DNA from: JALZHR01 sp036389695
GTDB taxonomy: Bacteria > Acidobacteriota > Blastocatellia > Pyrinomonadales > Pyrinomonadaceae
Direction of reading: 5' to 3'
NCBI GenBank assembly: GCA_036389695.1
Contig: DASVWG010000140.1
Span: forward strand, 1-14,686
DNA: 14,686 nt
The translations under genes were made by a program, and so were the position numbers. Shown here piece after piece: positions 1 to 5,684 of this stretch; positions within the stretch are counted from its first letter, which is position 1; every line of letters begins with the position of its first letter. Below the pieces are notes generated by a model. The model had not been told where the DNA came from, ran no database searches, and worked only from the letters and a program-made list of their open reading frames with translations.

Positions 1-208
1 CGGCGTGGCAGCCAGTATAAGCGTTGTTCGGGTCGTTGCAGTCCTCGTGACACCAACTCGCATCCAGAGCGCAGAACTCGGTGCATTCGCTGGCGGCTTC
101 GACCGCGCGGGTGGAAAAATTTGCCGAGGCGAAAAACGCCAGAGCGCCGATGAGAAAAGCGAGCGTCAGAAATTTTCGGAAAATTCTCGAACGAATAAGA
201 CGTTTCAT
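1..208 (-). CDS. Small exported cysteine-rich protein, partial (C-terminus beyond window)
   Basis: The minus strand is open from an ATG at 208 to the window edge, giving the first 69 residues. An AAGGAG ribosome site at 216-221 lies 7 bases upstream and fixes the start. Residues 1-11 are basic (MKRLIRSRIFR), residues 13-27 are hydrophobic, and a plausible signal-peptidase I site follows near residues 28-39. The visible mature part is acidic and has five cysteines in 26 residues (C42, C46, C53, C57, C67), suggesting disulfides or metal binding outside the cytoplasm. The gene is divergent from the arginine-rich exported protein at 423 and has its own promoter at 254-282. I do not recognise a family. 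The export call is fairly firm; function is unknown. Confidence 0.75.
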   Translation of the reverse strand, partial: MKRLIRSRIFRKFLTLAFLIGALAFFASANFSTRAVEAASECTEFCALDASWCHEDCNDPNNAYTGCHA

Positions 209-253
209 GGTTTTTCTCCTTGATGATTTAATTGCTGCCGGTCAGTCAGAGAG

Positions 254-282
254 AATTTATTTCATTTCCCGCCGGATGTCAA
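254..282 (-). promoter_or_regulatory. Sigma70-type promoter for the cysteine-rich protein gene
   Basis: Read on the minus strand there is a perfect -35 box TTGACA (282-277), a 17-base spacer, and a -10 box TAAATT (259-254) matching four of six consensus bases. Transcription would start near 247, leaving a leader of about 40 bases that contains the AAGGAG site and the ATG at 208. Position and spacing suit this gene. No equally good promoter was seen for the divergent gene at 423. Confidence 0.6.
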
Positions 283-359
283 TAATTTTGGCGCGGAATT
301 TTTATGACAACCCGACCTGAAAAACTTTCATCACTTTTAGCACAGCATCTTTGCTAAAC

Positions 360-394
360 CGGAATTCTCCCGTCCAGCGGATGGCGGGATTCCG
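360..394 (+). other. Nested hairpin upstream of the arginine-rich protein gene
   Basis: CGGAAT (360-365) pairs with ATTCCG (389-394), CCCG (369-372) with CGGG (385-388), and TCC (373-375) with GGA (379-381), leaving small bulges and a 3-base loop. It ends 18 bases before the AAGGAG site at 412-417, so it may lie in the 5' leader. There is no T-run after it, so it is not a terminator. It could be an mRNA-stabilising or regulatory leader hairpin, or a REP-like palindrome. Confidence 0.35.
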
Positions 395-411
395 TAAATT
401 TTTGAATAAAC

Positions 412-417
412 AAGGAG
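412..417 (+). promoter_or_regulatory. Ribosome binding site that decides the start at 423
   Basis: AAGGAG lies 5 bases before the ATG at 423. The same frame is open further upstream, with an ATG at 351, but that start has no ribosome site and would place 24 charged residues ahead of an otherwise normal signal peptide. The 423 start is therefore preferred. Confidence 0.8.
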
Positions 418-422
418 AGAAT

Positions 423-809
423 ATGAATTACTTGAGAAAATTCGGGCTGGTTGTTTCGGCAATCGCCTTTTGTTTGAGCCTTTACGTCGCTTCGGCGGAC
501 GCTCAATGGAGACAGAACAGGAATTGGGAAACCAGGGAGCAAAACATTTACCGCACGACAAATCGTCGCTGGAATCGCAACCGTAACGTTTACTGGCAGC
601 AAAATCGCAATATCTACTGGCAGCAGAACCGGTACGGACGCCTTTCGCCGCGCGAATACTGGCGTCTGCAGCGCCAGCGGTCGAGAATTTATCGCAATAC
701 AAACCGCTATTACAGCGACGGTTATTTAAGCAGCAGCGAGAGACGCCGCCTGATGAGACAGCAATATCGTTATCGCCGCAACGTTTATCGCGACCGCCGC
801 GATTGGTAA
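423..809 (+). CDS. Small exported arginine-rich protein with two LSxxE helix motifs
   Basis: This is a 128-residue protein of unknown function. Residues 1-27 form a signal peptide (NYLRK, then a hydrophobic core, then SADA before the likely cut). The mature part has about 28 arginines in 100 residues and no lysine, and is also rich in Gln, Asn, Tyr and Trp. An 8-residue unit, RN(V/I)YWQQN, occurs twice in tandem at about 54-69. The C-terminal half holds two related segments, G-R-LSPRE (72-78) and DG-Y-LSSSE (99-106), each leading into an Arg/Gln-rich helix. Similar GxLS..E..RL patterns occur in small exported proteins of many bacteria with no settled function. The DGYLSSSE segment loosely resembles an EF-hand loop but is too short to call calcium binding. 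It is monocistronic, with a terminator just downstream. Confidence 0.8.
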   Translation: MNYLRKFGLVVSAIAFCLSLYVASADAQWRQNRNWETREQNIYRTTNRRWNRNRNVYWQQNRNIYWQQNRYGRLSPREYWRLQRQRSRIYRNTNRYYSDGYLSSSERRRLMRQQYRYRRNVYRDRRDW

Positions 810-840
810 TTTTCAAACAACCGAATAACTCTCCCTTGTA

Positions 841-883
841 AAAAGAAACGGCTCGGAAATTTTTTGAGCCGTTTCTTTTTTTA
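841..883 (+). terminator. Intrinsic terminator after the arginine-rich protein gene
   Basis: A 14-bp perfect stem (841-854 paired with 866-879, core AGAAACGGCTC) with an 11-base loop runs into a T-rich tract. It starts 31 bases after the stop codon at 807-809. The A-run on its left side gives a T-run on the other strand, so it could act in both directions between these convergent genes. Between here and the next terminator (about 885-1000) I see no gene or structured element. Confidence 0.85.
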
Positions 884-1000
884 TTTTGTTTCCGCGACGG
901 CGTGAAATCCGCTTCTGATAAACCTTTGCCCGAAGGCGTTCCGGTAATTCCTGAAGGCAGGAAGATTGAAGGAAGATTTTTCCCTTTGCTCCGTTTTCAA

Positions 1001-1031
1001 TAAAAAAGAACAGCCCGTTTGAGAGCTGTTC
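1001..1031 (-). terminator. Intrinsic terminator for the coiled-coil gene
   Basis: On the minus strand GAACAGC (1031-1025) pairs with GCTGTTC (1014-1008) across a 10-base loop and is followed by TTTTTTA (1007-1001). It lies 24 bases beyond the TGA at 1057-1055 that ends the restored frame of the coiled-coil gene. Confidence 0.8.
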
Positions 1032-1054
1032 CCGTTTCGCTTTTCGAAAAATTT

Positions 1055-1347
1055 TCAAGCTACTTTTTGCTGTAATTCCAGAACGTCCCGCGCCCAGGCT
1101 TCGACTTCCGCGCGCAAAACTTCATATCCGCGCGCATGTTTAATAACATTGCCTCGTGGCGGTCTAAACGCACGCCGAAACTCATTTGCAAATCCTTCAT
1201 TTCCCTTAGCTCGCCTTCAATATTTGTCAGACGAACTTCAGTTTTTCCGAATCGTTCATTCATTTCCCGGCGCAAATCGCCGATTGCTTCGAGAATCTTA
1301 TTCGTCCCGTCGTCCTGTCGTAAAGTTTCCTGACTGTCAGAGTTCAT
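1055..1347 (-). pseudogene. Coiled-coil protein gene with an apparent one-base frameshift
   Basis: From the ATG at 1347 (GGGGAA about 6 bases upstream) the frame encodes 95 residues and stops at 1060. Residues 40-75 form a coiled coil with heptad core positions L40, I43, L47, M50, F57, L61, L68, M71 and M75. After K76 (codon 1122-1120) the frame turns into a non-helical, Cys/Gly/Pro-containing tail. The frame entered by re-reading one base at 1120 gives VLRAEVEAWARDVLELQQ plus KVA, ending with TGA at 1057-1055. Its V/L/W residues (L78, V82, W85, V89, L92) continue the same 3-4 heptad register exactly. The ancestral protein was therefore probably about 97 residues. This may be a real one-base deletion, an assembly error, or, less likely, programmed frameshifting, since no classical slippery heptamer is visible. 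No signal peptide; family not recognised. Confidence 0.65.
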
Positions 1348-1474
1348 ATTAATTCCCCGCTCGAAAATTCTAACATAGAAACGCGCGCCCGAAGCAAAAT
1401 GTTTCCATACATTCTCGCCAAATTTTCGGAAAAACGCTAAACTTATCGCAAATCTTTCCCGCGCAACTAAACTT

Positions 1475-2764
1475 ATGAAAAAAATTATCTGTCTGTTTCT
1501 GCTTTTTGCTTTTTGCGTTCCGACTTTTGCCCAGACGATGCCGGCGGGCGCTGATGCGGCGCTCTGGCAGAGAGCTTTAAAGATTCACCGAAAAGCGATT
1601 ATCGTCGACGGTCACAACGATATTCCGAGTCCGATGGTGGACGACGATTTCGATTTATCGACTAATTCGGTCGGCAAATTTCACGCGGACGGCGACCCGT
1701 TTCACACTGATCTGGCGCGTTTTAAAGCGAGCGGCATCACGGGCGAGTTTTTCTCGATTTACGTTTCGGGCGCGACTTTGAATAAAGACGGAACATTTAA
1801 AGGCTCAATGCGGCGGGCGATGGATTTGATTGACGCGACAAATCGCGAAGTCGAAAAGCATCCGGCGCAATTGACGGCGTGCACGACGGCGGCGCAAATC
1901 CGGCAGGCGAAAAAGCAAAATAAAGTCTGCGTTTTGATGGGCATCGAGGGCGGCTACGCGATTGAAAACTCGCTTTACGCGCTCCGAAATTTTTACCGTC
2001 TCGGCGTTCGTTATATGACCCTGACGCACAACGTTTCGCACGATTGGGCGGACGCGCATCGCGGCGAAGTGAAAAACAACGGCTTGTCGGATTTCGGCAA
2101 GGACGTCGTGCGCGAGATGAACCGTCTGGGAATGATGGTCGACATCTCGCACGTTTCCGACAAAGTGATGAACGACGTTTTGGACGTGAGCGTCGCGCCG
2201 ATTATCGCCTCGCACTCGTCGGCGCGCGGCGTTTCAAATCACACGCGCAACGTGCCGGACGACGTTCTGAAACGCGTCGCGCAAAACGGCGGCGTGATAA
2301 TGATAAATTTTTACCCGTCGTTTCTCGACGAAAGAACGAACCGCGAAGAAAACGAGCGCTCGACGCGTTTGAAACCGCAATTGGATGCGCTGCGCGAGCA
2401 ATACAAAAACGACCGGCAGGGCTTTAATGAAGCCGAGCGCAAATTGTTTGCCGAAAATCCGATTTACGTGGCGGATTATAAAAGAATCGTCGACCACATC
2501 GACCACATCAAAAAAGTCGCGGGCATCGATTACATCGGCATCGGCTCGGATTATGACGGCGTTCCGTTTCTGCCCGCGCCGATGCAGGGCATGGAAGATT
2601 TGGTTTTGGTCACCTATGAAATGCTGCGGCGCGGCTACAGCGAACAGGAAATCCGGAAAGTTCTGGGCGAAAACTTCCTGCGCGCTTTCGCCAAAGCCGA
2701 ACAGGTCGCCAATGCCAATTCGCGCCGCATCAGCGGCGACGGCAGCTTGAAAAAGATTAAATAA
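1475..2764 (+). CDS. Exported membrane dipeptidase (peptidase family M19)
   Basis: A 429-residue zinc dipeptidase of the renal dipeptidase family, which hydrolyses dipeptides and can accept D-amino acids at the C-terminal position. Residues 1-20 are a signal peptide (FAFCVPTFAQ), so it should act in the periplasm; FAFC is not a good lipobox. The active-site residues are all present with spacing close to human renal dipeptidase: H47 and D49 (GHND), E158 (GIEGG), H185 (LTHN), H226 (DISH), H247 (ASHSSAR), R258 and D359 (GSDYDG). The H247-D359 gap is about 43 residues longer than in the human enzyme, because of a charged helical insertion around 283-340. No clear ribosome site precedes the ATG. 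The downstream gene starts 16 bp after the stop, so the two are probably co-transcribed. Confidence 0.93.
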   Translation: MKKIICLFLLFAFCVPTFAQTMPAGADAALWQRALKIHRKAIIVDGHNDIPSPMVDDDFDLSTNSVGKFHADGDPFHTDLARFKASGITGEFFSIYVSGATLNKDGTFKGSMRRAMDLIDATNREVEKHPAQLTACTTAAQIRQAKKQNKVCVLMGIEGGYAIENSLYALRNFYRLGVRYMTLTHNVSHDWADAHRGEVKNNGLSDFGKDVVREMNRLGMMVDISHVSDKVMNDVLDVSVAPIIASHSSARGVSNHTRNVPDDVLKRVAQNGGVIMINFYPSFLDERTNREENERSTRLKPQLDALREQYKNDRQGFNEAERKLFAENPIYVADYKRIVDHIDHIKKVAGIDYIGIGSDYDGVPFLPAPMQGMEDLVLVTYEMLRRGYSEQEIRKVLGENFLRAFAKAEQVANANSRRISGDGSLKKIK

Positions 2765-2780
2765 ACCGGAAAACAAATTT

Positions 2781-3779
2781 ATGAAGACTGAGCGGCTCGC
2801 CCAACCGGATTATAAAGAAGAATACGAGATGCCCGCCGAATATCAGGCGCAGTTAAAACAATTGGTCGAAATGATTGAAGCCCGCGACGCATACGCGAAA
2901 AAAGTTTCGATTCTTCCGCCCGATGTGCGTCGCGAGGCGCAGCCGCATTACGACGCGCTGTGCCGCAGCATCGAAGACGCAGAACAAAAGCTGGCTGATG
3001 AATACGAAAGGTTTCAGGAAGAACAACGACGCGAGCAGGAATTGTATGAATTAACTTATCTGCAAGATACAATATCGGAAGAGCTTTTTATCAGGGTTAA
3101 GCATCGAAAGCCTTATCTCTTCAAGAAATTTGAAGAATATGCCACGCGCGGTATGACCGACGAAGAGCGCGCAGAACAGTATGAAATCATCGCCCGCCGC
3201 GAAGTCGAAGAATTGGAAGATATTCTTTCAGGCAAAATTTCCGCGCCCGAATATCACAACCCTTTTATAAATTTGATTCTTCCTAAAGACCAATTACCTG
3301 ATTTACTTCTCGACATTAATCTCGTGGCTTTTGAAACTGACGACTACTATAAAGAGAATCTCGAATTATTAAAAAACGCCGAGAACGCGCGCCGCAAACT
3401 GGCGCTCGAAGCGTCGCATGCGCTGCCGGTCAGGCGCAGAAATATAGAGAAAACGGTCAGAGATTTACGAAGCAAGCTCAGGGCGGGCAGACAGCACCTG
3501 CTCGATTACTCTAAGGAAAACAAAGAAAACGGCAAATTCATCGAAATTGAAAAACCCGACCAGAAAAAACTCGATGAATTATTTAAGGAGCTGGACGCCG
3601 CTCACGAAAGGCTTTTTATCGTTATCAAACACACAGAGCCGGAAAGATTCGAGGATTTCGAGAAAATAGCCGTCTCCGATTACGATACGCCCGAACAGAT
3701 TTCAGCTTTTTACGAACGCATCGCCGGGCGCGAACAAAAAGAGTTGAACGCGCTTTTAAGAAGTGTCGCGGATGAATAA
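2781..3779 (+). CDS. Charged, internally duplicated helical protein of unknown function
   Basis: A 332-residue cytoplasmic-looking protein without signal peptide or membrane segment, very rich in Glu, Lys and Arg and predicted mostly helical. It contains two diverged copies of one segment. Residues 98-150 (LFIRVKHRKP..FKKFEEYA..) align with 274-328 (LFIVIKHTEP..FEDFEKIA..), including matching YE-I-A-REQ/REV-EL endings. The helical stretches before each copy (about 45-80 and 215-245, both opening with an LP step) may also correspond, which would make the protein two units of about 170-176 residues. It begins 16 bp after the M19 dipeptidase stop and is probably in that operon, but its content gives no enzymatic clue. 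Family not recognised. The ATG at 2781 has only a weak purine stretch upstream; M17 is an alternative start. Confidence 0.8.
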   Translation: MKTERLAQPDYKEEYEMPAEYQAQLKQLVEMIEARDAYAKKVSILPPDVRREAQPHYDALCRSIEDAEQKLADEYERFQEEQRREQELYELTYLQDTISEELFIRVKHRKPYLFKKFEEYATRGMTDEERAEQYEIIARREVEELEDILSGKISAPEYHNPFINLILPKDQLPDLLLDINLVAFETDDYYKENLELLKNAENARRKLALEASHALPVRRRNIEKTVRDLRSKLRAGRQHLLDYSKENKENGKFIEIEKPDQKKLDELFKELDAAHERLFIVIKHTEPERFEDFEKIAVSDYDTPEQISAFYERIAGREQKELNALLRSVADE

Positions 3780-3830
3780 TCTCACATATAAAAAATAAAA
3801 GACGCGCAGAAAAATCCAGTTTGTACCAGA

Positions 3831-3858
3831 TGCCGCCGAATTCGTAGAAGCGGCGGCA
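3831..3858 (+). other. Hairpin in the leader of the amidase gene
   Basis: An 8-bp perfect stem, TGCCGCCG (3831-3838) with CGGCGGCA (3851-3858), encloses a 12-base loop. It ends 26 bases before the amidase ATG and 52 bases after the previous stop. No T-run follows, so it is a poor intrinsic terminator for the upstream genes. A leader structure is possible, as is chance in GC-rich sequence. Confidence 0.35.
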
Positions 3859-3884
3859 AATTTAAGGAAAGCGAAAGAAGAAAA

Positions 3885-5474
3885 ATGAAACGACGCGAAT
3901 TTTTGGAAACCGCCGCCGTCGGCGCGGGCGCGGCTTTAATGCCTGGCAATATGAAAAAAGTTTCGGCTGAAGATACAGCGATTCAGACTGACAATTTCGA
4001 GCTTTCGGAAATGACCGTGACGCAATTGCAGGACGCGATGAAATCCGGCAGATGGACTTCGGAAAGAATTACCGGAAAATATCTGGACAGAATCCGCTCG
4101 CTCGATAAACGCCTTAATTCGGTTATCGAAATTAATCCGGATGCCGAGCGAATCGCCGCCGAAATGGACAGAGAGCGCAAGGCGGGACGCGTGCGCTCGA
4201 TGCTGCACGGCATTCCCGTTCTGCTGAAAGACAACATCGACACCGCCGATAAAATGAAAACGACCGCCGGAAGTCTCGCGCTTTTAGACGCGCCGACGCC
4301 GCGCGCCGACGCTTTTCTGGTTCAGCAGCTGCGCAAAGCCGGAGCGGTCATTATCGGCAAAACAAATTTGAGCGAATGGGCGAATTTTCGCTCGACGAAA
4401 TCTTCGAGCGGCTGGTCGGCGCGCGGCGGGCAAACCCGAAATCCGTATGTGCTGGACAGAAACCCGTGCGGCTCGTCGTCGGGTTCGGGCACGGCAATCG
4501 CGGCAAATCTGGCGGCAATCGCGGTCGGCACGGAAACCGACGGCTCGATTATCTGTCCGGCGGCGACAACCGGCATCGTCGGAATCAAGCCGACGCTCGG
4601 GCTGGTTTCGCGTTCGGGCGTGATTCCGATTGCGCATTCGCAGGACACGGCGGGACCGATGGTGCGCACGGTCGCCGACGGCGCGATTCTTTTAAGCGCG
4701 ATGGTCGGCGCGGACGCGAGCGATGCGATAACTTCGCAGGCGGCGAAAGGCGCGAAAGACTACACGCAGTTTTTACGAGCGGACGGCTTGAAAGGTATGC
4801 GCATCGGCGTCGGGCGGCAATTTTTCGGGCGCAGCGCGAAAATCGACGCCGTTATAGAGCCGCATCTGCAAGTTTTAAAAGACGGCGGCGCGACGTTGAT
4901 TGACGTCAAGTTTCCGAATCTCGAAAAATTCGGCGACGCCGAGTTTCAGGTTTTGCTTTACGAGTTCAAAGCGGATTTGAACAAATATCTCGCGCAAAGA
5001 AATTCGCCGTATAAAACGCTCGCCGATTTAATCAAATTCAACGAGGACAACCGCGAGCGCGAAATGCCGTATTTCGGTCAGGAAATTTTTGTGATGGCGG
5101 ACAAGAAGGGCGACTTAAATACGCGCGAATATCGTCTGGCTTTGCAGAAATCGAAAACCTTAACGCAGGCGCAGGGCTTGGATTTGGTGATGACGCAAAA
5201 CAAGCTCGACGCAGTTGTCGCGCCTTCGGGCGGCGCGGCGTGGATGATTGATTTGGTCAACGGCGACTGCGGCGTCTTTGAAAGCGGCTCGATGGCGGCG
5301 GTCGCCGGTTATCCGATTGTGAGCGTTCCCGCTGGCTACGTGCAGGGCTTGCCCGCCGGAATTTCATTTTTCGGACGCGCCTTTAGCGAACCGACCTTAA
5401 TAAAAATCGCTTACGCCTTCGAGCAGGCGACCAAAGCGCGCGTGACGCCGAAGCTTTTGCCGACATATCAGTAA
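3885..5474 (+). CDS. Tat-exported amidase (amidase-signature family)
   Basis: A 529-residue amidase-signature hydrolase. The Ser-cisSer-Lys triad is K115 (LLKDN), S197 (CGSSSGSG) and S221 (TETDGSI); the 24-residue spacing between the two serines equals that of fatty acid amide hydrolase (S217/S241). The N-terminus MKRREFLETAAVGAGAAL is a twin-arginine signal (RRxFL followed by a hydrophobic run), so the folded enzyme should be exported. Exported members of this family include peptide amidases, which deamidate C-terminal amides of peptides, and this one may act on peptides or other amides. The substrate cannot be read from sequence. The ATG at 3885 is preceded only by a GA-rich stretch. The gene is followed by an inverted heptamer array that probably terminates transcription. 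Confidence 0.93.
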   Translation: MKRREFLETAAVGAGAALMPGNMKKVSAEDTAIQTDNFELSEMTVTQLQDAMKSGRWTSERITGKYLDRIRSLDKRLNSVIEINPDAERIAAEMDRERKAGRVRSMLHGIPVLLKDNIDTADKMKTTAGSLALLDAPTPRADAFLVQQLRKAGAVIIGKTNLSEWANFRSTKSSSGWSARGGQTRNPYVLDRNPCGSSSGSGTAIAANLAAIAVGTETDGSIICPAATTGIVGIKPTLGLVSRSGVIPIAHSQDTAGPMVRTVADGAILLSAMVGADASDAITSQAAKGAKDYTQFLRADGLKGMRIGVGRQFFGRSAKIDAVIEPHLQVLKDGGATLIDVKFPNLEKFGDAEFQVLLYEFKADLNKYLAQRNSPYKTLADLIKFNEDNREREMPYFGQEIFVMADKKGDLNTREYRLALQKSKTLTQAQGLDLVMTQNKLDAVVAPSGGAAWMIDLVNGDCGVFESGSMAAVAGYPIVSVPAGYVQGLPAGISFFGRAFSEPTLIKIAYAFEQATKARVTPKLLPTYQ

Positions 5475-5587
5475 AGACAGAAGACAGAAGACGGAAGTCA
5501 GAAGCCTGTAGTTTTTTAATTCAGTATTGAATACTTAAATCAACTACCTCTTCCGGCTACTGACTTCTGACTTCCGTCTTCCGTTTT
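5475..5587 (+). repeat. Inverted array of 7-base repeats, probable terminator
   Basis: Immediately after the amidase stop codon come four tandem heptamers: AGACAGA (5475), AGACAGA (5482), AGACGGA (5489) and AGTCAGA (5496). About 50 bases later the complementary array appears as ACTGACT (5559), TCTGACT (5566), TCCGTCT (5573) and TCCGTTT (5580). The best match is a 17-bp perfect inverted repeat, 5488-5504 with 5564-5580, which continues imperfectly outward. The loop contains a small palindrome, AGTATT-G-AATACT, at 5523-5535. A TTTTTAATTTT run follows the right arm, so it can work as a terminator for the amidase gene. The remainder of the gap up to 5674 shows no other structure I can support. 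Confidence 0.75.
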
Positions 5588-5684
5588 TAATTTTCCCGTC
5601 GCCAAGCAACTAAATTTTCCACTCGCCGCATCCTTTGTTTCGGTAGGCAGCTTTCCAATCGATTCAACAGTTACGAGGAGCATT

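Noticed and set aside
5..223. Plus-strand frame of 72 codons at the left edge
   Set aside because: The minus strand here has a promoter, ribosome site, signal peptide and cysteine pattern, so the plus-strand frame is a shadow.
337..816. Minus-strand frame of about 159 codons opposite the arginine-rich protein gene
   Set aside because: The plus-strand gene has a good ribosome site, signal peptide and terminator. The antisense product is a Cys/Arg/Ser mix with no start context.
813..1058. Minus-strand frame of 81 codons between the first two convergent genes
   Set aside because: It runs through both intrinsic terminators and has no ribosome site or protein-like pattern.
2234..2776. Minus-strand frame of 180 codons opposite the M19 gene
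   Set aside because: Antisense shadow of a gene with all M19 active-site residues; its composition reflects the complementary codons.
3799..3886. Short protein-like frame (..QFVPDAAEFVEAAANLRKAK..) running into the amidase start
   Set aside because: It has no start codon after the in-frame stop at 3796 and only 29 codons. It may be a relic or chance reading of the leader; not supportable as a gene.
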